From positions 43,344,001-43,408,000 of the forward strand of contig JARDYH010000005.1 of the NCBI GenBank assembly GCA_029215795.1: a DNA stretch of 64,000 nucleotides, written 5' to 3'. Positions 46,557-59,110 of the stretch are shown here, in pieces. Source of the DNA: Anniella stebbinsi (lineage: Eukaryota; Chordata; Lepidosauria; Squamata; Anniellidae). Made by a program: the position numbers and the translations under genes. The notes under the pieces are model-generated. The model was given only the letters and a program-made list of their open reading frames with translations. It made no database searches and was not told the origin of the DNA. The first letter of the stretch is position 1. Each line of letters begins with the position of its first letter.

Positions 46557-47520
46557 TCAAGCAGCACCATCAGTGTCAGGGGTGGAAAATTGATCTATGT
46601 GGAAGAATATTACTTTCCTAAACTTTTCCATCACCATCAGGACCCAGAAATTATTCACATTTGTGTCTAGGCATAGATAAAGATAATGCAGCATAGCCAA
46701 ACTTTTTGCCAAAGCTGCTCAAATTTGTAGGCTACAGACTGGACAGAGATGGTGGAGGGAGGCATCATCGTACCAGAACCTACCACAAGATTGTTTGTTC
46801 CAAGGACTGGATGCAGTTTTTTCTTCAATAATCCCACAAACAGAAGAAAGCTTTTAAAAAATTCACTCTCCTGAACTCTCCTCTCCAATTTAGCAACCAT
46901 CCTGCTTGCCCTGGAGCGACTCTGGTTTCCCCTGACTTCTAGTTATTCAACATGTGAACTAAAGGCCTGACATATCAGGGTGAACCCCTAGAACACCACC
47001 ATGAAAATGAAGCCAGGGGAGAGGGTGGAAGCAGTTTCATGGGTGACACCCTCACACTCCTTCGACTACGTTGCAAAAGCCACCTAACCCTTTATGGGTT
47101 CTGCATAGTTTACTTTGAAAAGACATGTTTTACTAGAGATAAGGGGCGGAAGGTAGCCTTGCTTTTTAACTTGGCCATAAATTCACCTCAACTTTGTTTT
47201 CAAACATTTGTTGGGTTTCATTTTCCTCCTTCCTCCAGCCTCTCAATTGAAGGCAGGATTTATAGCTTGTCAGATTTAATCATTTTGCAGCAGGAAAAGA
47301 TTCTTTTTAATCCCCTCAGGATAAGACAGACTTTGCCAGAAAACCATCCATGAGAAGGCTGAGTTGTATTCTGAAAGAAGAGGTTGAGAGCAGACAACAA
47401 TCAGATGCCCAGGCAGCCACATAGGGCAAGCTTTGCACTCAATAAAGCCAGGCTTCCCCTCCTCTCGCCTTCTCTGGCATGGCTGCGAGTGGGAGATTGG
47501 AAGCTTCTACTTCCATTTTA
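46557..47520. other. Unassigned non-coding stretch
   Basis: No repeat family or exon recognised. Confidence 0.4.
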
Positions 47521-47521
47521 G

Positions 47522-47568
47522 GTTAACCACAGTTTAGTATGCAACCTGAATGCTAAACTGTGGTTAAT
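47522..47568. repeat. Hairpin with near-perfect stem
   Basis: GTTAACCACAGTTTAGTATG pairs with TGCTAAACTGTGGTTAATC across a short loop GCAACCTGAA. Similar words (ACTATGGTTTGAAG, GTGTGGTTAATCA) follow to about 47680, so the hairpin may be one end of a decayed MITE. Confidence 0.8.
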
Positions 47569-48248
47569 CATAACTATAGTTAGTGAAAACAAGCAAGCGT
47601 CATAAACTATGGTTTGAAGTTGTCATATAGTTAAGATTATTCACAGTAGGACTAGACAACATGGTGTGGTTAATCAAAAAATGGAAGCAAAAGCTTCCGA
47701 ACTCTTTGTAGCTGTGCTGAAGGAGGAGGGACCACACAAGCTCAAGGGGCAATTAGGCTCATTCTTGTAATGCTAAACCGTTGTGTTAATATATCCAGAC
47801 ATTTATTTCGGAAGACAGGTGAGCAATTAGACCCGGGTATTACAGTTGTTTTGATGCCACAAAAAATGGGGGGGAGGGGGGGAGACCTAGAACAGGTGGA
47901 ATTGTATTTATTGCACCAATCAATTTAGGATTTTACAACCTTTCTAACCCCAGAGGCTCTTCAAACTTCAACATTCAAAGCAATATATTTATTTTTAAAT
48001 ATAAAATGGATTTTTAATATGTCTAGACTGGTGGCTGCTTCAAGATAGGGAGCATAGAAAAGTATGCTTTAACATTTGAACCACAGATTGTTGGACTACA
48101 GAAATGTTAATAGTGCACTGAATCTAAAAATTGCTGAGTTAGATAAAATCAAATTCCATCTCATTCTTGACATCCAGACGACTCCAGAGGTTCACAAGCA
48201 AGATGTGCATACTCAATCATTCTGCTATGTTATGTTCATAGTGTAACC

Positions 48249-48671
48249 TAAGCTCTTTTCAGGTGTTTGTCAAAGAGGGGTTAATTTTAAGTGTGGACAG
48301 AGTCAGGGAGGCCTAGTCCAACCCTTACCCCGACTCCTCCGCTTCCAACCTTCCAGTATTGATGGGGAAGGTCTGCGAAGGCGCTCTAACTGCATTATCG
48401 GGGCTCCTGCTCACATGGGGCTCTGTCAACATGTTCAACCAAATGTGAGTAAAGAGCCTTTGCAGACTTTCCCCATTGACACAGAGAGGTCAGGAGGGGA
48501 AGGGGCGGGCCATACATTTAATTATTTATTACATTTTTATGCTGCCCAATAGCCAAGGCTCTCTGGGCAGTTCACAATTAAAATTATAAAATACAAAAGC
48601 TCAAAGACATCCCCAATACCCTTCGCCCTTCAAGTTTACCCCTCTTTGGCAAACACCAAAGGAGAGCTTTA
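48249..48671. mobile_element. TIR DNA element, family H, with L2 fragment inside
   Basis: The left end AAGCTCTTTTCAGGTGTTTG with TCAAAGAGGGGTTAA is mirrored at the right by TTTACCCCTCTTTGGCAAAC and ACCAAAGGAGAGCTTTAA. A sub-palindrome, GGGGAAGGTCTGCGAAGGCG with GAGCCTTTGCAGACTTTCCCC, lies within. An L2 3' tail at 48515-48600 is inserted near the right arm. A related element starts at 62164. Confidence 0.8.
48515..48600 (-). mobile_element. L2-type LINE 3' tail nested in family H element
   Basis: TTTAATTATTTATTACATTT, GCTGCCCAATAGCCAAGGCT and CTCTGGGCAGTTCACAATTA match the L2 3' ends at 27468 and 45883. It is younger than the surrounding TIR element. Confidence 0.82.
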
Positions 48672-48689
48672 ATGTGAGAACGAATTTCG

Positions 48690-48845
48690 CCTTTTAAATT
48701 ATACAATGATTTTAATGCATTGTTGTTACTAATGTCCTTGTTTCTTATTGTTCGGGGGCTTTATAGCTTTAAATTGTTGTGGACCACCTTGAAGGCTTTT
48801 TTTTAGTAAATAAGGTGGTATATAAATATTAATATTAAATAATAA
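48690..48845 (+). mobile_element. L2-type LINE 3' end, minimal
   Basis: TTAAATTGTTGTGGACCACC, TTGAAGGCTTTTTTTTAGTA and AATAAGGTGGTATATAAATA form the usual L2 terminal sequence, ending in AAT-rich units. Possibly the partner tail of a tRNA-SINE; the head is not visible. Confidence 0.7.
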
Positions 48846-51800
48846 GCTAACATGAGGGTATTGTTGATGATGACCATCAGGATTGGTGGGTGGCGGTAGA
48901 GTTTCTAGGGATGCTGTGAGAGTGGCTATTGGTGTTGCCACGTTAGTCGTTGTATCCAATGCCATTCTTTGGTTTTCTACTCTCCTGCTGAGAGCATATA
49001 GGATCCACCTTCCCACACACTCAGGAAGCCCAACCACTTCTGGCCTACCAGACAAATCAGTCCCTTTGTTGACTGAGGATAGGGCAGCATGCTGGGCCTA
49101 GCTAGGAAAAGAGATCTCGTCTTCAAAGGCAATTGGCTTCACAGTGGCACATACAGGATTAAACAGTACACTGCCCATGGACAGGTCTAAAGGTCTGAAT
49201 TTCCCAAGGAAAACAGATGGCGCAAAGCCCAGCCTTTTGTGTTAAGGTGGTTCTTTTGAGGGTTATATTACTAATTGTTCCAGTTACAATGAAGCAAGAT
49301 GTATGACAAAAAAAGGAAAGAAAATTGCCTGACCTGAATCCACTGTTCAATTCTGCAAGTCAAAGTGAGTCAGCCACAAACACAGTCCAGTGCATTAGGA
49401 CTCCCCTTCTTTTCCACATCAAGAGCTTTTCTGCATGAGGTATTTACTATGCATTCAGCCTTCCTTACTTACACTTGTTTATGGGTTCTTTAGATGACAA
49501 CACCACCCTCCAGTTTCACTTCTGTTGTTTAAAAGCACTTTTCTGATTTATTTATTTTTAGAGCAGGGGAAATGGAGTATTACTATTAAAAGTGAAAGGA
49601 AATGTATTTTCATACTTGATAAGAGTTTTATTCTGCTATAGCACAGTGCCACCTAGAAGTTCTGTAGTGGAAAACCTAGAAGGGAAAAGCTTTTTATGTA
49701 GGGCTCTGATCTTAATTTTGCAACAAAACTGAAAGGAGATAGAATGGATTAACAGCCTCGTGTAGAAAAGCTTTTTGTCTAGTTTGGAAGATTAGCAATG
49801 AGCACAATACCAGTGGTTACCTTTCGTTGAACTTTTCTACACTTTCCCTGCAAAATGTTGATAGGGAGTCCTGAATTGTTTTGCCCATAGAAACATTCTA
49901 CTCTTGAACTACTCTGATAGTTCAAGAAATATCAGGGTCTTTTACCCTTGATCTCTCAAAACATGCTCCTACCTGTCAGGATTCAAGAACAGAAGGGTCC
50001 CTGAGCTTGGAGCCTGAGAGATTGTCAGGCAGGGATTCAGCTGTGTGTGCCTCCATCAAATAGGATGCCTGGCCTCAGTTCCCACAAACTGGAGCCCAGT
50101 GTCACAGCACTGGGAAGAGTGTGAAAAAAATATTCTGCCGTTTCCTAGAAAGGGATTAAATGATGTGAATTGCTTACCATTTTTCATATTCACAGGTAAG
50201 GCAGGGTGGTTGGAACAGAGATACAGGGGTGGGTTGCTCCCTGCCCCATCTTTCAATGCAGAACTGCCCAGGTGCAATTCTAAGCAATGTAATCTGGGGT
50301 ATGGAACAAGGGCATAGCAATTATCCTGTATTAGTTAAACCACAGTTTAAAGGATGTGACTTTAGCAGTTACTTCTATGCATCCATTCAATCTAAAATGC
50401 ATTTTGATGTATTAAATTATCCATTGCTTAGCATCAACAAGAGAAACTGGGGGCTGTTTATATGCAGGGAAAGCCCCATGGTGGCTGTGAATCTGTGCTG
50501 CGTCAGTTATACGATGCAGATGCAGCTCCGCAGCCACAGCAGGGTTTCCTGCAAAGCTGTGCATTGAAAAAGTTAGGGACTTACCCTGACTTTTTTGTTG
50601 GGAGCGAGGTCAGTATGGCTCTTCCACCATCTGACATTGTTCCAGGGCCAATCCAGGGGGCAGTCCTGGTGGAAGGCAATTGGTCGTCTTTCACCAGGGA
50701 GAGGGTAGGGAGGCAGCTCTAGTACCCAGATGGACGCCAGAAACCCTGCGCTTCCTTCATGGCATCAGGATTACCCAACGCCACCATTGGTGAGTAAAAC
50801 TGAGGCGTTTGGGAGGGAGGCGGCACCAACTCAGTGCCGTGAAGAAAGGGCCTAGGGGGCAGGGGGTTGAGGGTCTTACCTACCACCTGTAACCATTGGG
50901 AATTGTAGCCTCCTTAGTCAGGAACCTTCTCAAATCCACAAGCCTAACATCCAAGCTATGGCAGGCCAGTGACAGCTTCCATCAACCACCTGAAAGCCAT
51001 ACACTAGGGTTTGAGCTTGTGCCTGTGATTTCCGCAGCCCTAACCTTCACCCAGTTAAACAACTTGCAGTTCCCAAGGGACACCCCTCTTGCAGATAAAG
51101 CCAAGTTTCAAAGGAATGCGTTTCCACTGCCTTCCCTCTCAGCCGCCCAACACCTACTCACGGCCCTGCGATTATTTGTTATCGCTGGGCGATTGCGTAA
51201 TCTACAGCACATAATGTAAGAGCAGAAATAACAATGTTGCACTTAAAAACACATTTAAAATCCCAGGCTCAGAAGTGATGTGGGAACACACTGCTGAACA
51301 TCATTTTAACGCTATATGTGTGGGGCAGGAATTACCTCTTTCTCCCCATAAACACCGCTCAAGCTAGAGCTGAACTAAAGACAAGAATCAGAATGAACTT
51401 GTCAAGGCAGTGATAAGCTAGTTCATTAAAGCCCACCTTCCCTATCATTCTAATTCTCCAGCTTCAGGGTCAACAAGGAGATAGCAGCAGCATCTGCAAT
51501 GTTTGTGTCCACTGTTAGTGCCCCCCCAAAAAATAAAGGTGCTCAAGTTTTGCCATTTGCTCGGCCTTCCAGTAGGCTGGCTGTAGAAGGGGATTCTTGC
51601 CAAGAGGTTAGAACCATGAACACAGGAAATGTTGTGGATGAGGCCAAAAGGAAAACAAACCCAAACACCAATCTGTTAGTTAGCAGTTGACATCAGTAGG
51701 CCTCTAGTCTCTGTGTGGCAAATTTAAGTGCTAGTACAAGAAATGTAAACATGCTTTTAGAGCCAACCCAAACCATCGGCAGCTTCTGTGGCACCGCCCT

Positions 51801-52135
51801 CGCAGGACTGCACAGCCACAGGTTGCATAATTTAATTCCCGTATGGTAAAGTCTCCCTGCGCATGCAAAGCTGGTATGTGAGCAAAAAGGCCAAGCTGGA
51901 TACCGACATGGGCTACACCCTATGGCCTGTTAGTTCTTCACCTTGGGAAGTGAGCCACAGTTCAAGTTGCTTCAACTGTCGCCAGCACCAAAGATGATGC
52001 AAGGTTGTGTTTGATCCAACAAACTAGTTGGGTTTGGCCAATAACAGCTGTCCGGTAACCCACTCCCATCTTTCACAACCAGCACCAGTAAGAGAAGGCT
52101 GCAGTAGAGCATTTGGGAAAAGCAGAAGCACACCG
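48846..52135. other. Largely unassigned 3.3-kb stretch
   Basis: No named repeat and no convincing exon. Frames of about 110 codons (50229-50567, 50896-51219) have no motifs. Probably unique sequence. Confidence 0.45.
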
Positions 52136-52368
52136 TTTGTTTGTTTGTTTGTTTTTTTATTGCATTTATAGTCTGCCTTTTTTCCCCAACATAATCCTCC
52201 TCCTCTCCATTTTTGTTCTCACACCAACAAACCTGTGAGGTAGGTTGGGCTGAGAGTCTGTGGCTGGCCCAAAGTCACCCAGTGAGCTTCCATGGCCAAG
52301 CGGGGACTAGAACCCAGATCTCTCAAGTCCCAGTCCAACACTCTAACCACTATGCCACACTGGCTCTC
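52136..52368 (-). mobile_element. tRNA-derived SINE, well preserved
   Basis: On the minus strand it begins with GAGAGCCAGTGTGGCATAGT, with GGTTAGAGTG in the A-box position. GATCTGGGTTCTAGTCCCC carries the B box, followed by GGGTGACTTTGGGCCAGCCA and CCTACCTCACAGGTTTGTTG. The tail has ACAAAC repeats. The best-preserved SINE in the window, with no coding capacity. Confidence 0.92.
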
Positions 52369-53394
52369 CACTACACCACATTTAGTTCTCTGAAGGCTTT
52401 TAACCCAACATTCTATGAGCAAAGACGGGAGAAAGGGCTGTCAGCCATGAAGTGGAGTTACCGTAAATCTAAACGCACTAACATTCTCACACACACACAC
52501 ATCCCTAAGGAGTTAAGATTCATGCTTACTGGCTTAAAAAAGGAGGAGGGGGGAAGAATGCAGAGATAAAGAGGTGGAGAGAAGGAGAAGTTTTACATGC
52601 GCTGTGAGAGTTACAGCTTGTTCCCGAAACCTAACAGCCTGAGCCTCGGCTGTTCGCAAAATACTAATCAGAGCCTGAAAGCTCAAACAATCAGAAGGGA
52701 AAGTCTCTTGGCAAGGTTTCTCCTGGAGACATGGGACTGGTTTTGTTTATGACTTGAGAGGAAGTGGTAACTGCTCCTGTTTGTTCTTCTAGAGAAAGTT
52801 GTTGGGGGTGGAGGAGGGAGGGCGAAGTGCGAGCTTTCCGTGCTTTGGGGAAGAAGGGGGGGAAAGCAGAAGAAAATCTCTTTTTATTAGAAACACCCTG
52901 GAGATTTTGCCTTAGATTACTCCAGATTTGGCTTCCTCTTTTGTTTGCGGACACTTTGGCTGAATGTTAAGCGTGGTGGTGGTGGTGGTGGTTTAAAAAA
53001 AAAAAGGAAGAGGGTGGGACGGAGGGAACGGGGAGGGAAGCATTTCAATGGCTGAAAGGAGTACGGGGGACATTCCTCACTCTACTGTTCCTGCCCAAGA
53101 CAGATGCTTTCTATAACTGGGTTAGAAAGGTAAAAATGGGAATATGTCTAAGGCAAAGTGCCTTCGGGTAAGGCAAGAGTGTTGTATGCTACATTCCTTT
53201 CCACTCTCCATTAAGAAGTGGAAGCATTTAGTTCCAAATGCAAAGCAACCAGCCTGCTTGCCAGTTGGGTATGCGCAATCCAACTAAGGCCCCATTAGAG
53301 GTTCCATCCCGGGCTTGGAAGTTACATCCTCCCCATCCACCCCCCCCCCCACACACACACACCTCATTTTTACCACTACATTAAAATACAAAAG
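52369..53394. other. Purine-rich non-coding stretch
   Basis: Contains GA- and GGT-rich tracts at 52545-52590, 52805-52870 and 52974-53006, and C/CA runs at 53339-53363. No exon called. Confidence 0.4.
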
Positions 53395-53822
53395 TCCTGC
53401 CCTTCTTCCAAAGAACTCAAAGAAGTGAACATGACTCCCTACGCCCTTTTATCCTCCCAACAACCCTATGAAGTAGCTTGTGCCAAGAGTCAGCAACTAA
53501 GACTCAGGCTGAATTCGGACAACACAATAGTCAATGGTGGGGTAATAATCAACTAGGGGGTACTCCCCACACAACATGGTAATAAATAATCAACTGAAGT
53601 GTGGATTAAGATCAGCGCTGAGTTGACTATGGCAGCATTCGGACGACACTATAGTCAATACAACTGACGATTGTCCCCCCCCCCCCCCCGGTTTGCTTTC
53701 TGTGTTGTCAGAATTCAGCCCCAGAGTCTCCCAGTGAACTTCCTGGCTCAGCTGGGATTTGAACCAAGGCCTCCATGATCAGAATCAGAAACTCTGGCCA
53801 CTACACCACACACTGACTCTTA
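53395..53822 (-). mobile_element. tRNA-derived SINE split by a family F element
   Basis: The left piece (53395-53506) has CCTCCCAACAACCCTATGAA and GAGTCAGCAACTAAGACTCA. The right piece (53721-53822) has TCTCCCAGTGAACTTCCTGG, CTGGGATTTGAACCAAGGCC (B box, minus strand) and GGCCACTACACCACACACTG (A box). Together they form one SINE on the minus strand. Confidence 0.85.
53507..53720. mobile_element. TIR DNA element, family F, nested in a SINE
   Basis: GGCTGAATTCGGACAACACA at the left mirrors TGTTGTCAGAATTCAGCC at the right. Inside, CAATAGTCAATGG and GAGTTGACTATGG are further inverted pieces, and a C homopolymer lies at 53676-53690. At 214 bp it is a shorter relative of 38301-38801. TSD unclear because the flank itself is symmetric (GACTC/GAGTC). 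Confidence 0.85.
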
Positions 53823-54892
53823 TTTCTTTAATTCGTATCCCTCCTTTATACCAAAGACATAGCAATACACGGAAAACACAAGCATTAAAGAAATGAGCCA
53901 CACCGCTCAGTTTGAAAACCCTTCTAGCAACAGACCAGTTTATATGCCAAAAGCCTGCCTGAATGAAGATGCATTTGCCGGGAGTAGGGATGTAACTTCC
54001 AAGCCCAAGATGGGCTTGCAATGTAAAGGCAAATGCATTTGCCAACAGAGAGGGAAGCCAGACTGTCTCTCTCACAGAACCTGGGAGCAGCCACTGAGAA
54101 GGCCTCTATTGCCAACAGCAGGTGATGATACACACCAAAGTTCCATTTCAAAACCACTAGAGTGGCAGACATCACGTGTTCTAGGCATACAGGACAAAAA
54201 CATTACCCCAAAACATCTCCATATTTCAGTGGTTTTAGTCAGTTCCATCTATGGCCAAGGTTATTGTGTATATTTCTCACAATGCACTGCAGAAATGTAG
54301 AGTCTCCTGTCTGGTGCCCCAACTGAGCATTCTGAAAATCTCAGCTTTCATTTCACACAAACAGGTTTCTACCTCTCGCAACTAGAGAGAAATGGAAGAT
54401 TTCTAAGCCTAGGTTTCCCCCTCCTTCTATTTCCACCATCATCCATTAGCTTGCTAAAAGAAAAGAAAACACGCCATTCTTTAAAAACCTGAATGGAAAC
54501 ATAATTATGCTAAGAAAATACAGCCAAATATTTTCATAACATTCCAATTTTGTGCATAGAACACATGCGGCCGGAAATATATGTATAGTAAGCAAACAGA
54601 GCAGTGGGGGTGTATACCAAATTGTTCCAGGATACTAGGCTTGTCTCCTTTGCAAATTGCCACCACTCCTTTCTGAACCGAATAAATGTTTCAGAGGTTG
54701 CCACATATCACCTGTAAGGCATCATATCAGCAGCAGACAAGCCAATTTGCCCAGAAATGTCAACAGTCAAAAGTTGCAAAGGCAAAAAGTGATCGCTGCC
54801 CCTCTTCTTCTTGACCTCAAAGTCATTGGAGAGCAATGGACAAAAGTCAACCCAAATTATATCTCAGAGAACAAGCTATAAGCTGCGGAATA
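53823..54892. other. Unassigned non-coding stretch
   Basis: A 135-codon frame (53893-54300) is opposed by frames on the other strand and lacks motifs. No repeat recognised. Confidence 0.4.
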
Positions 54893-54970
54893 TTAAGTAC
54901 ATACATACATACATACGTAACATTTCTATACCGCCCAATAGCCAAAGCTCTCAGGACAGTTCGTGTTTGT
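54893..54970 (-). mobile_element. L2-type LINE 3' tail
   Basis: A (CATA)n tract followed by CTATACCGCCCAATAGCCAA and AGCTCTCAGGACAGTTC. Same terminal sequence as 27468-27537, with the tail unit changed to CATA. Confidence 0.8.
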
Positions 54971-57900
54971 ATTTTATGCAAGGAACATGTGTATCTACAC
55001 ACACACATTTCGACCCTAGTAAATTGCTTGGCCCAATTAGGCCCAATTCATTTGCACCACAATCAACATTCCAGTCATGTTACATTCAGGGTGCGAATGT
55101 TATTTGGGAGAAAAGAGCTAGCCATATAGCAAGGGTACACAGATAAAGGGTAGTTACATACACTGCTCAACCAGTTCTCATGACCAAACAACCCATTTGG
55201 AAAGAGTGGCAAGAACTTCTACTACTCTTCCTGATCGCAGGCACAATTGCTCTTCATGATCGCTGCCAGTCTGCCTCAAGCTTCCCTCATCAGTGGTGGC
55301 CCCTCTAACGGTGCCCACACAGCACTTTGGAAGCTCTGTCACGGGTCCTCGCCTTTGTCTTTCTGTGTATGTTTCCGCCATTTGCGCAAATGGACTTTTA
55401 ATTTCTTTTTTTCTTTTGTTGGTCTTTTGCTATAGCAGACTAGTATTATAGCACCATGAAGATTTTTTTTAAAGGGGGGGGGGGTAAGCAGCTGGGGAGA
55501 GCGAGGATGACACTGACCAAGTCATTGACAGAATGGAGAAAGTGGCATACCAGCAGTACAATGTGGGCGGAATCCAACAGGAACACCTTGTCCCAGGCAG
55601 CGGTCAGTTATTCCATTAAAACAGCACAACACCACCATGAAGATTTAAAAAGGAGGAGAAGGAGGAGGAGGAGGGAAAAGGAATTCACATTGGATTTAAC
55701 GGGTAGATCCCCCCTCTGGGGGGGGGGGGGTCTCCTTGTAGTTCACCCTCCCTGAGTCAGCATTCCCCTTTTTCATAGAAAAATGTAAAAAAAAAAAAAA
55801 CAACCCACTTTTGCTCCAACCGGAAGAGGAAAGTGGGATGGCAGAGCATTCTTGGGTAATTAACTGAAAGTAGAAGTGGGCAGGAGGTAGCACTGTCACG
55901 GGCTCCCACACACCCCTGCCAATTCCTAGGTTAAACATTATGTGCCCTCCCTCCCAGTTTTTGTTGCATATATTTAAAACCTAACATTATGGGGGAAATG
56001 TCTTACCACACTTTGAGATGGACATTTTGCACCATGGTCCTTCTCCAGCTTTACTCTGGGCAAAATAAACATCTGTGTGATTATGGCGATGGTCGCTTCA
56101 CATAGAGGTGGAGAAGTTTGACTTACCCACACAGTTTTGGAAGAAGTAGCTATTTGCAGTGTGTGTGTGTGGGGGGGGGGGGGGTATCACTCAAAGCAAA
56201 ACTTCTCCAAGGTTGTCCTAGGAAGAGGTAATACCATATTCTGTCAGTAGGTGTCACCATGTGTACTCTCTTTCTTCTAAAGTCCATGTTTCCCAAAACG
56301 TCTGATCACTAAAGCACACTTTTTCGGGACTTCACTCTTACATCCCAGCTGGTTTATTTTTATTTTTAGAGCCTGTCAGAAGAGGAGCCCATCACCTGTG
56401 TTTCTGCATCAGCCCACTGCCCTGGGCACAGCTCTTCCAATACATATCTGGATTAGGTATGACAGGATCCTTCATATTGCTCTTGATGTAGAGACACAGC
56501 AGGATTACTCATTCCCTGTGGATGCTAACCAGAAGAAGTAGGCTGAACTGAACATACTCCATGCATAACCTTTGATTCTAATGGGGGGGGGGGGAGAGAA
56601 GAGAATCAGGGAACCAAACTATGCTTCCCAGCACGCCTCATTTAGTCACTGCCCATTTTGCGGTGTTGGTGATTCTCCCAGCAGCAGCCATGGGGGCTAT
56701 CCTGCTGGCTGTTGGCATCCATTCCCACCAACACCACCACAGTTTCCCTCGGAAGGATGCTAAGTTCTGACATAGTGCCATTGTGAGGGAAATGGGCAAG
56801 GAAGAGGGAAGGTGGTGGACACCTGTTGCTAAAGGGAGTTGCAGCTCTTGACAAGGCCTCCATTTCACCCTCCCAAATTAGTACCATGCCTGCTCCCATT
56901 TCACCACCTCTGAATGCAACAGTGAAGGGGGTTGGGGTCGGCGCAACCCTTGGATGTAAGCACGGCTAGAGCTGTGAACGGGGCACAGGTGCAGCAGGTA
57001 ACCTCCTCAGTGGAAGAGCACTTTTGACTCACAGGCAATTCATTGCTTTGAACAGCACACGAGAAGTTCTCTCACGCCATACTAGCGTGTGCCCTGGCGT
57101 GGAGGATGGGAATTACTGCCTTGAGGATTAGGAAAAAGGACTTTTCATTCTGGAAAGGTGAAAACCTCCACAAATCTTCAGCCTCCCCCCCCCCCCATTT
57201 GTCCTCATCCAGACAAGGTAGGCTTGTTTAAACACGAAAGCCTAGATGCCTGATCCCTGAACGGTCTGGGGATGTATGGTGCAGTGACAAAGTTGCTGCT
57301 AAGCAGGTCTGGGTCTAGTCAGTGCCTGGTTCAGAAGACCACCTAGGAAACCCCCATGTGTGTGCCACCTTAAATTCCATGATGGAAGAAAAGCAGGGTA
57401 TAAGCGTACAGGACAAACCTGGCCATAGCAAAATGCAGATAGTGGAGTATTTGTATTACGTAAACCCATCTGTAGACTCGAAGTTCGAATCTTGATGACT
57501 CACATTGTAAAAGGCACATCCAACAGATCCCCCCCCCAACTCTGCCTCCCACATTTTCACAGCAAACTGGATGTTTGCAAACTGCCCAAACAGGAAACAA
57601 CGTCTGCCTATAAATCATCACCTCCAATCAATCGTCCCCCTCTGGCTGTCTTCAAGAAAAGTGGACCTGTGGGTGGATCACGTGGTGAAACCTTCGCTTT
57701 CTGGCCATGAGAAGAATGGGTGAGGTGTTCACTCTAGCATTATCTGGGCACATGCTCATCCTACACTAGATGGGAGCCAAAGGGATTTAAGGGGCTAGAG
57801 CTTTCACTTGCCATGTACAAAAAAATAATCTGCCATACCCAGTGAACAGCAGAAGAAACAAAAATGATTGCACAATGAATGGGGTAGGATACATATTACG

Positions 57901-57991
57901 GTCCTTTGCATTACAGTGCATGTTGGTTTCAAAAAGCAAAATGCAAATTGGCAGGTTAACTTGGGCACATTGATGCAATGCAACCTATTCC
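54971..57991. other. Largely unassigned 3-kb stretch
   Basis: Holds several homopolymers (G at 55482-55491 and 55719-55730, A at about 55788-55801, G after (TG)n at 56159-56184, G at 56583-56594, C at 57185-57197) and a GGA-rich tract at 55650-55677. No exon or repeat family recognised. Confidence 0.45.
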
Positions 57992-57999
57992 AAAGAGCA

Positions 58000-58140
58000 C
58001 CCTTCCCCAACCTGGTGCCCTCAGTTCCGTTGGACTGCAACTCCCATCATACCCAGCCAGCATGGCCAATGGCTGGCTGGGAATAATGGATGCAGCAGTC
58101 CAACCCAAGACAAAGAAAACCAGGTTGGGGGAAGACTGCC
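58000..58140. mobile_element. hAT-like MITE, family D, with 7/8 TSD
   Basis: Element of 141 bp between AAAGAGCA (57992-57999) and GAAGAGCA (58141-58148). CCCTTCCCCAACCTGGTGCC at the left faces ACCAGGTTGGGGGAAGACTG at the right. The core CAACTCCCATCATACCCAGC with GCCAGCATGGCCAATGGCTG is characteristic of the family. Confidence 0.88.
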
Positions 58141-58649
58141 GAAGAGCATTGACAGATTTGCTCTTCTTTTGGAAGAAGGGCAATTTTTGCCAGGCTTGAT
58201 TCAACAACAGGTCATTCCTAACTTTGAGAAAGCCATCTTGAGAGATACTTATCTGTGGAGCTGCCACCCCCCCACCCCCCACCCTGTTTATCTCTGTCAG
58301 ATAAAGGAGACAAACAAACCAGGATTCCAGGACAGCCAGACCACCCCTTCTTTCCAGGCTCTGGAGTCTCTGCCCTTAAGACCGCCCCAGTTTTATTCTG
58401 CCCTGTTGGACAAATGGCGCTTCCAAACAGGCAGCTCTGCAGTTCTATCAAACCCGTGACCTTGGGCTGCTATTCCATCTTTAGTTTCTTAATGGATCCC
58501 TTTGTGGAAAGAAAAATGGAAGAAGCAGTGGGAAAGCCTGGGGTAGCTACAAATGGAAGTCGACGGGGTCCCCATAATATTACCATGAACGAGACAGGAT
58601 GGTGGCCCAATGAAAGCTTTGCCTGGAAGCACCTAAATGTCTGCATTTT
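58141..58649. other. Unassigned non-coding stretch
   Basis: Overlapping frames on both strands (58169-58459, 58255-58653) with no motif. No repeat recognised. Confidence 0.4.
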
Positions 58650-58878
58650 TTAATTAATCCATTTGTGTCCCGCCTTTTTTCTTCCAAGGAACCCAAGGCA
58701 GCATAAATAATTCTCCTCCTCTCCATACTATCCTCACAACAACAACCCTGTGAGGTAAGCTGGGCTGAGAGTCTGTGATTGGCCCAAAGTCACCCAGTGG
58801 GCTTCCATGGCCAAGTGGGGACTAGAACCTGGATCTCCCAACTCTCAGTCCAACACTCTAGCCACTACACCAAAGACT
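58650..58878 (-). mobile_element. tRNA-derived SINE
   Basis: On the minus strand it shows GTGTAGTGGCTAGAGTGTTG (A box region), GATCCAGGTTCTAGTCCCC (B box), GGGTGACTTTGGGCCAATCA and CTTACCTCACAGGGTTGTTG. It ends in a GGCGGGACACAAATGGATTA tail. It directly abuts the CR1 3' end at 58879. Confidence 0.9.
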
Positions 58879-59110
58879 CATAGAATCATAGATTAGTAGA
58901 GTTGGAAAGGGCCTACAAGGCCATCGAGTCCAACCCCCTGGTCAATGCAGGAATCCACCTTAAAGCATTCCTGACAGATAGCTGTCCAGCTGCCTTTTGA
59001 ATGCCAATAGTGTGGGAGAGCCCACGACCTCCCTAGGTCATTGGTTCCATTGTCATACTGCTCTAACAGTCAGGAATCTGTCTTCCTGTAACTTGAGCCC
59101 ATTATTCTGC
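58879..59110 (-). mobile_element. CR1-like LINE 3' end
   Basis: Begins on the plus strand with CATAGAATCATAGATTAGTA, the reverse complement of the CR1 ATTCTATG tail. It continues with GGCCATCGAGTCCAACCCCC, GACAGATAGCTGTCCAGCTG and GTAACTTGAGCCCATTATTC. 5'-truncated; no coding part. Confidence 0.92.

Noticed and set aside
52219..52422. Minus-strand frame of 67 codons
   Set aside because: It reads through the tRNA-derived SINE and is not a protein.
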